Shown: positions 1 to 7,244, counted from the stretch's first letter. The stretch is DNA of 9,813 nucleotides from Sulfurovum sp. (GCA_026983895.1 JALSTF010000182.1:1-9813), one strand, 5' to 3'. Numbers and translations are program-made. Notes: generated by a model not told the origin, from the letters alone.

Positions 1-1990
1 CTACTGCATCGGCTACAGCTCTGGCACTTTTATCATGGTCTCCTGTCAACATGACCACTTTGATCCCGAGAGATCGTATATTGCTGATGGCTTCCTTTGC
101 GCTTTCACGGATAGTATCACTCAGTTCAAATCTTGCCAAGAGCTGCCCGTCGACTGCAAAATAGAAAAGCGTATATTCGGATGTTTCCGACAGGTCGATA
201 CCGGACTCTTTCATAAAGGCGGCATTCCCTCCAACGAGATGCTTTTTGTTGTATTCTGCCCGTATACCTTTTGCCTGAATACTTTTGATCTGTTCAAGAG
301 GAAGCGGGGGATAGTCTGTTTCATCCAGTGCAAGATGGCGGCGGATACCTTCTGAAATCGGGTGGTTGGAAGTGGAGACCAGTGCGTAAAGCAGCACTTT
401 GTCATACGCATGGTAAACCTCTTCTTTGACGACGGAGGGTCTGCCTTCGGTAATCGTCCCGGTCTTGTCCAGGGCAAGAAGATTACTTTTTGCCATGGTT
501 TCCAGAAAGCCTGCCTCTTTGAAGAGAATATTGCGTTTGGCTGCCATGGAGATACCTACCAGTGTCGCCATAGGGGTTGCCAGACCCAAAGCACAGGGGC
601 AGGCGATGACGATGACAGAGATACCGATGATGAGTGCCTGTTCGAAATCCCCTGCAAAGACCCACCATCCGGTAAAGGTCAGCAGCGCAATGATGAGGAT
701 AATGCCTGAGAAATAGCCGGATACGGTATCGGCCAGCTGCTCGATACGCGGTTTTTTGGTAATGGATTCTTCCAGCAGAGAGACAATGGAGTACAGCAGG
801 GAGGAGGAAGCATCTTTGGTCGCTTCATAGCGTACGACCGAATCAAGGCAGATCGATCCGCTGAGGATGGTATCGCCTTTGTGTTTGAAGACCGCTTCAC
901 TTTCACCGGTCAGAGAACTTTCATCGAAAGAACCCTCTCCGTGGGTTACCATGCCGTCGATGACTACCTTTTCTCCGGGTTTAAGCTCTATGATGTCCCC
1001 CAGTGTGACATTCTCCACAGAGACAAGCGCCTTTTCATCGTTCTCTATAACGGTCACTTCCGTCGGTGTACTTCCCATAATGGAGTCAAGGGTATCGACG
1101 GCATGTTTCTTACTGAGGACTTCGAGGTATTTGCCTACAAGTACAAAAGTAATGATCATAGCGACCGAGTCGAAATAGACTTCCCCATGCTGCGTGACCA
1201 TAGCATAGATGGAGTAGAGGTAGGCCGAGAGAGCACCGGAGGAGACGAGGGTATCCATATTGACGATCCGGTTTTTGTACCCATAGTAGGCACCGCGGAA
1301 GAAGACCCATCCGCTGTAAAAGAGTACAGGAGTCGCCAAAATGAATTCTGCGACATTGAGAATATTTTTGAAGTTTTGCTGCATACCGCTGAAATAGCCG
1401 GCATAATGGGCGATGGCGATCCACATGATGTTCATGGAGCCGAAGACGGCCACAAGGATACGCGAATAGTATTCTCTTTTGGTCTTGTTGGCCCGTTCTT
1501 CCTGCAATGCCGGATCGTAGGGATAGGCATTGTATCCGATGGAACGGATGGTCTCGATGATCCTGGAGAGTTGGATCTCGTCAGGGTCCCAGACCACTTT
1601 GGCTTTGTTGTTGGTGTAGTTGATGCTTGCCTCTATGACACCATCGGTTTTGTGGAGCACTTTTTCGTTCAGCCAGACACAGGCAGAGCAGTGGATCCCC
1701 TCGATGATGAGGTTGATCTCATACAGACCGTCATCATGTTCTTTGATATATTTGTTTTTAAACCCTTCAAGGTCAAATTTGTGAAGGTCATCACTGTACT
1801 GGGCCGCAGGCTGAAGCTGTGTATCTCCGAGTTTGTCATAAAAACTGTCAAGCCCTTCGCTCTCAAGCAGGTGATAGACACCCTGGCATCCTTTACAGCA
1901 GAAATAGAGTGTTCTGTCACCCTCTTTCTCTGTGATCATCACTTCTTCGGAGAATTTGAGGTTGCAGTGGGTACATGCGATCTGGGGCAA
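1..1990 (-). CDS. CcoI/FixI-like copper-translocating P1B-type ATPase (C-terminus beyond left edge)
   Basis: Inner-membrane P-type ATPase that transports Cu+ using ATP. I translated 663 codons; the end is cut off. In order: a four-cysteine N-terminal metal-binding module (C6, C9, then FCCKGC with C31, C32, C35), an HMA domain with GIHCSAC (C101, C104), membrane helices from about residue 166, actuator loop TGES at 361-364, the CPC metal site at 464-466 in a transmembrane helix, phosphorylation site DKTGT at 508-512, the HP motif (H543-P544) typical of P1B pumps, and TGD at 649-651. The final GDGxND motif and last helices lie outside. The N-terminal cysteine module is typical of CcoI/FixI pumps that load copper for cbb3 oxidase assembly, so that role is likely but inferred; a CopA-type detoxification pump is the alternative. 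The TTG start at 1990 is chosen because an in-frame TAA lies 9 bases upstream and AAGGA sits 6 bases away. Confidence 0.93.
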   Translation of the reverse strand, partial: MPQIACTHCNLKFSEEVMITEKEGDRTLYFCCKGCQGVYHLLESEGLDSFYDKLGDTQLQPAAQYSDDLHKFDLEGFKNKYIKEHDDGLYEINLIIEGIHCSACVWLNEKVLHKTDGVIEASINYTNNKAKVVWDPDEIQLSRIIETIRSIGYNAYPYDPALQEERANKTKREYYSRILVAVFGSMNIMWIAIAHYAGYFSGMQQNFKNILNVAEFILATPVLFYSGWVFFRGAYYGYKNRIVNMDTLVSSGALSAYLYSIYAMVTQHGEVYFDSVAMIITFVLVGKYLEVLSKKHAVDTLDSIMGSTPTEVTVIENDEKALVSVENVTLGDIIELKPGEKVVIDGMVTHGEGSFDESSLTGESEAVFKHKGDTILSGSICLDSVVRYEATKDASSSLLYSIVSLLEESITKKPRIEQLADTVSGYFSGIILIIALLTFTGWWVFAGDFEQALIIGISVIVIACPCALGLATPMATLVGISMAAKRNILFKEAGFLETMAKSNLLALDKTGTITEGRPSVVKEEVYHAYDKVLLYALVSTSNHPISEGIRRHLALDETDYPPLPLEQIKSIQAKGIRAEYNKKHLVGGNAAFMKESGIDLSETSEYTLFYFAVDGQLLARFELSDTIRESAKEAISNIRSLGIKVVMLTGDHDKSARAVADAV

Positions 1991-1996
1991 GATATT

Positions 1997-2001
1997 TCCT
2001 T
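1997..2001 (-). promoter_or_regulatory. Ribosome binding site fixing a TTG start of the P-type ATPase
   Basis: AAGGA on the minus strand lies 6 bases before TTG at 1990. An in-frame TAA overlaps it just upstream, and the conserved four-cysteine domain begins only five residues after the TTG. No ATG or GTG fits between the stop and the first cysteine, so TTG is the only plausible start. Confidence 0.75.
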
Positions 2002-2045
2002 ACGGACACTTATTATGAGAAGTGCCCTTACATTGTAGCTTGCAT

Positions 2046-2073
2046 GGATTTTACCTAAAAGTGGGTAAAATCC
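2046..2073. promoter_or_regulatory. Perfect inverted repeat with -10-like boxes on both strands in a divergent spacer
   Basis: GGATTTTACC (2046-2055) and GGTAAAATCC (2064-2073) form perfect 10-bp arms around an 8-base spacer, between the ATPase and the 130-residue membrane gene, which are transcribed apart. Each arm contains TAAAAT, a -10-like hexamer, pointing outwards on its own strand. The plus-strand copy lies only 5 bases before the ATG at 2077, which would give a leaderless or almost leaderless mRNA. The minus-strand copy would give a leader of about 50 bases; TACAAT at 2032-2037 (minus) is a competing -10. It could be an operator or just a hairpin. No regulator binding site is recognised. 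Confidence 0.45.
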
Positions 2074-2076
2074 TGC

Positions 2077-2469
2077 ATGGAAAATGCACTCGTCCTTACT
2101 CTGATACTGGTCATGCTGGAGATCTTTGAAGCCCTGATGCAGCGGGCAGAGACCCTATACGGTGTCATAGAACGTTTATACAACTGGTACAGAAAAAGTA
2201 TTTTTCTTTTTTTTCTCATGCATCCGGGTTTTTATTTTGTGCTGTTCGTAGTGGTCGCAACAGGTGTATTCAATGTTTATATGGTCATTATCCTGGTGAT
2301 GAAGATCTTCGATCTGTTCTATAAAATAGAATTGATCAAAACGATCTTTCTCAAACAGCATATCCCCTCCGATCTGGCTGCGATGCTGGAGTGGAAGATC
2401 CCCGGATGGTTCTTCCTGACGGGTGCGGCGTTATATCCGCCGCTGTTGTATTATGCGTTGATGTCATGA
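2077..2469 (+). CDS. Small multi-spanning membrane protein of unknown function
   Basis: I do not recognise this 130-residue protein. It is strongly hydrophobic, with probable membrane segments near residues 3-18, 42-60, 62-82 and 110-128, that is three or four helices. Between the first and second lies an amphipathic, charged stretch (QRAETLYGVIERLYNWYRK) followed by FLMHPGFYF; a second charged loop spans about 83-109. There is no signal-peptide cleavage site and no cysteine or histidine cluster that would suggest metal binding. It diverges from the CcoI-like pump and converges on gdhA. The sequence has the look of a real conserved gene: good reading frame use, no shadow gene opposite it and a natural fit between neighbours. 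The start at 2077 has no clear ribosome binding site; ATG at 2113 is an alternative that would shorten the first helix. Confidence 0.7.
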   Translation: MENALVLTLILVMLEIFEALMQRAETLYGVIERLYNWYRKSIFLFFLMHPGFYFVLFVVVATGVFNVYMVIILVMKIFDLFYKIELIKTIFLKQHIPSDLAAMLEWKIPGWFFLTGAALYPPLLYYALMS

Positions 2470-2471
2470 GA

Positions 2472-2489
2472 GCGGTGAGTAAACCCGCC
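2472..2489 (-). repeat. REP-like palindrome copy (diverged)
   Basis: Read on the minus strand this is GGCGGGTTTACTCACCGC, matching 16 of 18 bases of GGTGGGTTTACCCACCGC in the der-trpS spacer. It starts two bases after the stop codon of the membrane-protein gene. The arms GGYGGG and YYCACC can pair around a TTTA loop, although two changes have weakened the stem. Confidence 0.55.
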
Positions 2490-2528
2490 TGCGCGGCTTG
2501 ACAGGTACAGAGAATGATGTCAGCCTTC

Positions 2529-2549
2529 TTAGCTATTAGCTCTTAGCTC
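2529..2549. repeat. Heptamer array, three units, next to the gdhA stop
   Basis: Three 7-base units run TTAGCTA, TTAGCTC, TTAGCTC on the plus strand, ending two bases from the gdhA stop codon (2552-2554). Read in the gdhA direction the unit is GAGCTAA, so a TAA occurs every 7 bases and closes all three frames. Confidence 0.75.
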
Positions 2550-2551
2550 TA

Positions 2552-3913
2552 TCACACTGCCCCCTGATCGAGCATAGAATCCGCTACTTTCCTGAAGCCG
2601 GCGATATTGGCACCCATGACCAGGTCTCCTTCATGCCCGAACTCTTTTGATGTATTGTATGCTGTTTCAAAAATATTGCGCATGATCTGTCTCAGTTTGA
2701 TATCGACCTCTTCGAAAGTCCATTTGGCCATACTGGCGTTCTGGCTCATCTCCAGCTGGCTGGTAGCGACTCCTCCAGCATTGGCTGCTTTGCCCGGACC
2801 GAACAGGATATTGTTCTCTTTAAAGTAGGCTGCCGCTTCCGGGGTAGTAGGCATATTGGCACCTTCATTGACAAGCAGACAGCCGTTCGCGACCAGGACT
2901 TTGGCATCTTCCAGGTTGAGTTCGTTCTGTGTGGCGCAGGGAAAGGCAACATCACAGGGAACATCCCATGCTTGATGTCTGCCTTCAGGGTAATGGCTTA
3001 TCGGGGTATACACACTGTCCGGATGTACCTGTGCATAGACTTCAAGGGATTGATGGTTGATCTCTTTGATCGCTTTGAGAGAGTTGAGATCAATGCCTTT
3101 TTCGTGATAGATGGTACCCTTGCTGTCGCTGCATGTGACAGGGAGGGCACCCATCTCATAGAGTTTTTCAATGGTATAGATGGCCACGTTCCCGGAACCG
3201 GATACCGTACAGATCTTTCCTTCGAGTTTGTCGTCGTATTTGCTGAGAATGTTTTCTGCAAAATAGACAGCCCCGTAGCCTGTGGCTTCTTTCCTGGTGT
3301 TGGAACCGCCCCAGTTCAGCCCTTTTCCTGTCATGACACCTTCAAAATGGCCGGTCAGTTTTTTGTACTGTCCGAACAGGTACCCTATCTCTCTGGCACC
3401 TACACCGATATCTCCGGCAGGCACATCTTTCGTCCCTCCTATATGTTTATAGAGTTCCGACATGAATGCCTGGCAGAAATGCATGATCTCATTGTCGCTT
3501 TTGCCTTTGGGATCGAAGTTGCTTCCGCCTTTGGCACCGCCTATCTGAAGGCCGGTCAGGGCATTTTTGAAGATCTGTTCAAAGCCGAGGAATTTGATGA
3601 TACCGAGATTGACGGTAGGGTGAAAACGCAGGCCGCCCTTGTATTGGCCGATGGCAGAGTTGAACTGTACCCGGTAGCCGAAGTTGGTCTGGACCCGGCC
3701 ATTGTCATCCACCCAGCATACACGAAAGATAATCGTACGTTCCGGAACCATGATACGCTCCAGGATATTATGCTCATCATAACGGCTGTCTTCTTCCAGC
3801 AGAGGGATCAGAGAATGCAGCACTTCATGTGCCGCCTGATAGAATTCGTCCTGTCCAGGGCTGTAGCGTTCGATATTGCGTAAAACTTTGTCTATGTGGG
3901 ATTGTACTGACAT
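2552..3913 (-). CDS. gdhA: NADP-type glutamate dehydrogenase
   Basis: Cytoplasmic enzyme that aminates 2-oxoglutarate with ammonium to L-glutamate using a reduced nicotinamide cofactor. The 453-residue protein has the length of hexameric bacterial GdhA and seems complete. The substrate domain shows YKGGLRFHP (K92), GGAKGG with catalytic K128, and PAGDIGVG with D168; these numbers match the E. coli enzyme. The Rossmann domain carries GSGNVA at 239-244, followed by CSDSKGT near 261-267, in line with NADP use. The end has GPGKAANAGGVATS near 372-385. I chose the ATG at 3913 because AAGGA lies 8 bases upstream (3922-3926) and it aligns with known N-termini; an upstream GTG at 3952 would add 13 unlikely residues and overlap the probable promoter. 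It stands alone, divergent from rho. Confidence 0.97.
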   Translation of the reverse strand: MSVQSHIDKVLRNIERYSPGQDEFYQAAHEVLHSLIPLLEEDSRYDEHNILERIMVPERTIIFRVCWVDDNGRVQTNFGYRVQFNSAIGQYKGGLRFHPTVNLGIIKFLGFEQIFKNALTGLQIGGAKGGSNFDPKGKSDNEIMHFCQAFMSELYKHIGGTKDVPAGDIGVGAREIGYLFGQYKKLTGHFEGVMTGKGLNWGGSNTRKEATGYGAVYFAENILSKYDDKLEGKICTVSGSGNVAIYTIEKLYEMGALPVTCSDSKGTIYHEKGIDLNSLKAIKEINHQSLEVYAQVHPDSVYTPISHYPEGRHQAWDVPCDVAFPCATQNELNLEDAKVLVANGCLLVNEGANMPTTPEAAAYFKENNILFGPGKAANAGGVATSQLEMSQNASMAKWTFEEVDIKLRQIMRNIFETAYNTSKEFGHEGDLVMGANIAGFRKVADSMLDQGAV

Positions 3914-3942
3914 CTGGGTATTCCTTCTTGTGTTATGGCGCG

Positions 3943-3951
3943 ATTCTATCA
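3943..3951 (-). promoter_or_regulatory. Candidate extended -10 promoter element of gdhA
   Basis: TGATAGAAT on the minus strand fits an extended -10 (TGnTAnAAT) and would start transcription near 3937, about 24 bases before the gdhA ATG. No good -35 is seen. A second TATAAT on this strand comes from the palindromic ATTATAAT of the rho promoter near 3989-3996 and would give a longer leader. Confidence 0.45.
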
Positions 3952-3967
3952 CTAAGTCGCTGTAAGT

Positions 3968-3996
3968 TTGACATTTCAGCCAAAAAGGATTATAAT
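3968..3996 (+). promoter_or_regulatory. Perfect consensus sigma-70 promoter of rho
   Basis: TTGACA at 3968-3973, exactly 17 bases, then TATAAT at 3991-3996. Both hexamers and the spacing are consensus. Transcription would begin near 4003, leaving a leader of about 90 bases before the rho ATG. This is the only promoter in the window with a proper -35. Confidence 0.8.
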
Positions 3997-4002
3997 TGCA
4001 AT

Positions 4003-4094
4003 ACTACACACTGATAGGGCGATTACTGCAATAAGGCGGTGACGATCATTGTCCGTGCAACATCTCCAATTTCATATCCAATACAAGAGGAATA
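4003..4094 (+). promoter_or_regulatory. Long 5' leader of rho
   Basis: About 92 untranslated bases separate the inferred transcription start from rho. The leader contains a weak hairpin (GACGATCATTGTC, 5 bp with one G-U pair and a 3-base loop) and AGAGGA at 4086-4091 as ribosome binding site. In E. coli, rho is autoregulated by Rho-dependent termination in its leader. The pyrimidine-rich stretch around 4060-4080 (CATCTCCAATTTC) could be a Rho contact, but I see no U-tract terminator. Confidence 0.4.
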
Positions 4095-5420
4095 ATGAGC
4101 GATAACAATAAAAAAACTTCCAATGGCAACCATGCCGGCAGAAAAAATAGAACACACGTACCTGTCAAAGGGTATAAGATAGAAGACCTTCAGCAAAAAC
4201 CTTTAGACGAACTCGTTACCATCGCCAAAGAAGTACAGGTAGAGAACCCCAACGAATACCAGAGACGCGATTTGATCTTTGAGATCCTCAAATCACAGGT
4301 CAGCCAGGGAGGGTTCATCCTCTATACGGGCATTCTTGAAGTCATGAACGACGGATACGGTTTCCTCCGCTCCATCGACGGCAATTTCGCCAACTCAAGT
4401 AACGATACCTATGTGTCTGCAACGCAGGTCAAAAGATTTGCGCTCAGAAACGGGGATATCGTTACCGGACAGGTACGTCCTCCCAAAGACCAGGAGAAGT
4501 ACTATGCGCTTCTCAAGATAGAAGCGATCAACTATGTCGCACCGGAGAAATCCAAACAGCGACCGCTTTTTGACAACCTGACACCCCTCTATGCCAATGA
4601 AAAACTCAAACTCGAGTACAATCCGATGCGCATGACAGGCCGTGTACTTGACCTCTTCACGCCTATTGGGAAAGGACAGAGAGCCCTGGTCGTTGCACCG
4701 CCAAGAACCGGTAAGACAGAGCTTCTCAAAGAGCTTGCCCATGGTATCAGCCACAACAACCCCGATGCTTCCCTGATGGTCCTGCTTGTCGATGAACGTC
4801 CTGAAGAGGTCACCGATATGCAGCGTTCAGTCAAAGGAGAGGTCTATGCCTCTACCTTCGACCTTCCTGCCCAAAACCATGTCAGAACGGCTGAAATGGT
4901 CATAGAAAAGGCGAAAAGACGTGTCGAGATGGGCAAAGATGTCATCATCCTGCTTGATTCCATCACCAGACTGGCACGTGCATACAATACCGTGACGCCA
5001 AGTTCAGGAAAAGTCCTCTCCGGCGGTGTTGATGCCAATGCCCTGCATAAACCTAAAAGGTTTTTCGGTGCGGCACGGAACATTGAAGAGGGCGGTTCCC
5101 TGACCATTATCGCTACCGCGCTCATTGAAACAGGAAGCCGTATGGATGAAGTCATCTTCGAAGAGTTCAAAGGTACGGGTAACTCAGAAGTAGTGCTCAG
5201 CCGCCATGTCTCTGAAAGACGTATCTATCCGGCCATTGATGTGACCAAGTCCGGAACAAGAAAAGAAGAACTCCTCACCGATCCGGAGACCCTCCAAAAA
5301 GTCTGGGCGCTCAGAAATGCGATGCAGAATATGGAAGAGGTCGAAGGCTTGAAATTCCTTTTCTCCAAAATGATGAAGACAAAGAGCAATGACGAGTTCC
5401 TTGCCATGATGAACGAATAA
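4095..5420 (+). CDS. rho: Transcription termination factor Rho
   Basis: Hexameric RNA-dependent ATPase and helicase that releases RNA polymerase from untranslated transcripts. The 441 residues contain a basic, asparagine-rich tail (1-28), the Rho N-terminal helical domain (about 29-72), the cold-shock-like RNA-binding domain (about 75-148, with DGYGFLRS near 86-93), Walker A APPRTGKT at 201-208, VDERPEEVT at 232-240 with the likely catalytic E234, and Walker B VIILLDS at 283-289. The Q loop lies near SSGKVLSGG (303-311), and GTGNSEVVLSR is at 360-370. All ATPase elements are intact. AGAGGA lies 3 bases before the ATG. murI follows after 21 bases and is probably cotranscribed from the consensus promoter upstream of rho. 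Confidence 0.98.
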   Translation: MSDNNKKTSNGNHAGRKNRTHVPVKGYKIEDLQQKPLDELVTIAKEVQVENPNEYQRRDLIFEILKSQVSQGGFILYTGILEVMNDGYGFLRSIDGNFANSSNDTYVSATQVKRFALRNGDIVTGQVRPPKDQEKYYALLKIEAINYVAPEKSKQRPLFDNLTPLYANEKLKLEYNPMRMTGRVLDLFTPIGKGQRALVVAPPRTGKTELLKELAHGISHNNPDASLMVLLVDERPEEVTDMQRSVKGEVYASTFDLPAQNHVRTAEMVIEKAKRRVEMGKDVIILLDSITRLARAYNTVTPSSGKVLSGGVDANALHKPKRFFGAARNIEEGGSLTIIATALIETGSRMDEVIFEEFKGTGNSEVVLSRHVSERRIYPAIDVTKSGTRKEELLTDPETLQKVWALRNAMQNMEEVEGLKFLFSKMMKTKSNDEFLAMMNE

Positions 5421-5441
5421 GTGGGTAGTGAGTAGATAGTA
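5421..5441. repeat. Heptamer array filling the whole rho-murI gap
   Basis: Three units, GTGGGTA, GTGAGTA, GATAGTA, occupy exactly the 21 bases between the rho TAA and the murI start, and the murI GTG looks like the beginning of a fourth unit (GTGAAGA). TAG occurs at 5426, 5433 and 5440, so all three frames are closed after rho. Confidence 0.65.
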
Positions 5442-6224
5442 GTGAAGATTGGTGTTTTTGATTCGGGGTTGGGCGGCCTGACGGTTGTGCAGGCGCTGAC
5501 CCAGGTGATCAAAGGTGCCGAACTTTTCTATATTGCCGATACAAAACATGCGCCCTACGGCGAAAAATCTCCAGAACAGATCCTCCGTTACAGTCTTGAC
5601 ATCACAAACTATTTTCTCAAAGAGTATCAGATCGATGTATTGATCATCGCGTGCAATACAGCAACTTCTGCCGCTATCCAAACAATACGGGAGCAGTACC
5701 CCGATCTCATCGTGATCGGTACGGAACCGGGGATCAAACCTGCTTTCGAGCAGACTCAGACCGGAAAAGTAGGGGTGCTGGCGACACCGGCGACCCTGAA
5801 AGGCGAGAAATATCAACAGCTTGCCGGCACATTGAGTGCACAAAAAGAAGTGGTATTGTATGAGCAGGCCTGCCCGGGTCTGGTGGAACAGATAGAGAAG
5901 GGGGAGATCCATACGGACAAAACCCGGGAAATGCTGCTGTCATGGCTGGATCCTATGAAAAAGAATGATGTCGATACGATCGTTCTGGGGTGCACCCACT
6001 ATCCTTTGGTTTCCGAAGTCATAGAGCATGTGATGGAAAGAAGGCTGACACTGATCCATACAGGAGATGCGATCGCAAAGCGGCTCTTGTCCCTTGGTGA
6101 ACAGACAGGCCATCGTAATGAAGGAGCGTTGAAGATCAGTCTTTTCAGTACGGCGAACATTTCCAATGAGATCGTACACAATATTATTGGAAGGGAGATC
6201 GATGCGAAGACTATAAACCTATAG
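5442..6224 (+). CDS. murI: Glutamate racemase
   Basis: Interconverts L- and D-glutamate in the cytoplasm to supply D-Glu for peptidoglycan. The 260 residues have the usual family length. The N-terminal FDSGLGG (6-12) places D7 and S8 in the active site; the two catalytic cysteines are C71 in ACNTAT and C184 in GCTHYP, followed by H186. The GTEPGIKPA stretch at 93-101 follows the family pattern. The GTG start is forced: an in-frame TAG lies at 5433, and MKIGVFDSG is the canonical beginning. No Shine-Dalgarno is visible because the heptamer array fills the upstream space, so translation may depend on ribosomes finishing rho. Its last 14 bases overlap the end of convergent trpS, leaving no room for a dedicated terminator. 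Confidence 0.97.
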   Translation: MKIGVFDSGLGGLTVVQALTQVIKGAELFYIADTKHAPYGEKSPEQILRYSLDITNYFLKEYQIDVLIIACNTATSAAIQTIREQYPDLIVIGTEPGIKPAFEQTQTGKVGVLATPATLKGEKYQQLAGTLSAQKEVVLYEQACPGLVEQIEKGEIHTDKTREMLLSWLDPMKKNDVDTIVLGCTHYPLVSEVIEHVMERRLTLIHTGDAIAKRLLSLGEQTGHRNEGALKISLFSTANISNEIVHNIIGREIDAKTINL

Positions 6225-7170
6225 CCGCCCGTACTTTCTCCATTTTGGCATCGGCGATCGTTTTGGCCTTTTTCGCTCCCGTGGACAGGATGTCATGCAC
6301 TTCATCCAGGTGCTCAAGATAGTAGGCCCTTTTTTCTCTGGCTTCGGCCAACTCTTCCCAGATAAGTTCTTTCAGGTATTTTTTGAAATGGCCGTAACCC
6401 TCTTTTCCGCTCTGGTAGCGTTCCTGAAGTTCTCTCTTCCTCTCCTCATCAAGGAAAAGTGCCGCAAGTTTGTAAATATTGCATGATTCCCATTCCAGAG
6501 GTTCTCCTAGCGGAGTGGAACTGGAAATGATCTTGTTGCATCGTTTCTGCAGAGGTTTTTCATCCATGAAAAGATCGATGGCATTGTCATAGCTTTTGCT
6601 CATCTTTTGTCCGTCGATCCCGGGGATGGTCGCAACCTCTTCGGCGACCATATGTTCAGGCAGGGTGAAAAGTTCACCATATTCGTTGTTGAACTTGATG
6701 GCGATATCCCGTGTCATTTCCACATGCTGTATCTGGTCTTTGCCTACTGGGACCTTTTCTACGTCGTAGAGTAGGATATCTGCTGCCATCAGTACGGGGT
6801 AGGAGAAGAGCGCATGGCTTGCAGGGATCCCTTTGGCGACTTTGTCTTTGTAGCTGTGTGCACGTTCCAGCAGTCCCATCGGTGTAAATTTGGAGAGGAT
6901 CCAGTAGAGTTCGAGGACTTCGGGGACATGGCTCTGTATCCAAAAAGTGCTCTTCTGGGGATCGATCCCCACTGAGAGATAGTCCACGGCTGCTTCAATG
7001 GTGTTCTGCCTGAGCAGTTGGGCATCTTTGGAGGAGGTCAGTGAATGATAGTTGGCGATAAAAGTGAAAAGTTCGTGCTCTTCCTGAAGTTCGACCATCG
7101 GTTTCATCGCCCCGAAGTAGTTCCCGATATGAAGTTTTCCAGAAGCCTGGATTCCTGTAAGTACGCGCAT
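6211..7170 (-). CDS. trpS: Tryptophanyl-tRNA synthetase
   Basis: Class Ic aminoacyl-tRNA synthetase that charges tRNA-Trp. The 319 residues are close to the usual bacterial length. The HIGH signature appears as HIGN at 14-17 after TGIQASGKL; the KMSKS loop is at 189-193 in GQKMSKSYDNAI; D131 in AADILLY is the conserved tryptophan-binding acid; PVGKDQIQHVEMTRDIA (141-157) is typical of TrpRS. All signatures are intact and the C-terminal anticodon-binding helices are complete. The ATG at 7170 is preceded by AGGAGA 4 bases away, inside an inverted repeat. It has its own extended -10 promoter, so it need not depend on der upstream. It converges with murI with a 14-bp overlap. Confidence 0.98.
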   Translation of the reverse strand: MRVLTGIQASGKLHIGNYFGAMKPMVELQEEHELFTFIANYHSLTSSKDAQLLRQNTIEAAVDYLSVGIDPQKSTFWIQSHVPEVLELYWILSKFTPMGLLERAHSYKDKVAKGIPASHALFSYPVLMAADILLYDVEKVPVGKDQIQHVEMTRDIAIKFNNEYGELFTLPEHMVAEEVATIPGIDGQKMSKSYDNAIDLFMDEKPLQKRCNKIISSSTPLGEPLEWESCNIYKLAALFLDEERKRELQERYQSGKEGYGHFKKYLKELIWEELAEAREKRAYYLEHLDEVHDILSTGAKKAKTIADAKMEKVRAAIGL

Positions 7171-7174
7171 AAGC

Positions 7175-7210
7175 TCTCCTGCTATGATTTGGAGAAATTA
7201 TAGCAGGAGA
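7175..7210 (-). promoter_or_regulatory. trpS promoter and ribosome binding site inside a perfect 11-bp inverted repeat
   Basis: Minus strand: arm TCTCCTGCTAT (7210-7200), 14-base loop, arm ATAGCAGGAGA (7185-7175). The first arm runs into an extended -10, TGCTATAAT (7205-7197); the second contains the trpS Shine-Dalgarno AGGAGA, 4 bases before the ATG. Transcription from this -10 would begin near 7190, beyond the first arm, so only transcripts arriving from upstream could form the hairpin and bury the ribosome binding site. Confidence 0.65.
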
Positions 7211-7213
7211 ATC

Positions 7214-7244
7214 AAGAATTAAGAATTAAGAATTAAGAATTAAG
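7214..7244. repeat. Heptamer array, AAGAATT x 4 plus partial unit
   Basis: Four identical AAGAATT units (7214-7241) and a trailing AAG lie between der and trpS. The preceding GAGAATC (7207-7213) may be a decayed copy that merges with the inverted repeat arm. TAA recurs every 7 bases on both strands because TTAA is palindromic. Confidence 0.9.

Noticed and set aside
881..2038. 385-residue open frame on the plus strand
   Set aside because: It runs antisense through the P-type ATPase, whose motifs (TGES, CPC, DKTGT, HP) are all intact on the minus strand; the antisense product has no recognisable motif.
2972..3883. 303-residue open frame on the plus strand
   Set aside because: Antisense to gdhA, which is complete with its catalytic residues; an effect of codon usage on the opposite strand.
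3914..3952. 13-residue N-terminal extension of GdhA from a GTG
   Set aside because: No ribosome binding site there, overlap with a likely -10 element, and the ATG at 3913 has AAGGA at proper distance with E. coli-like residue numbering.
7214..7244. CRISPR-like or phage attachment repeat
   Set aside because: The units are 7 bases long without spacers and there are no cas, integrase or tRNA genes nearby.
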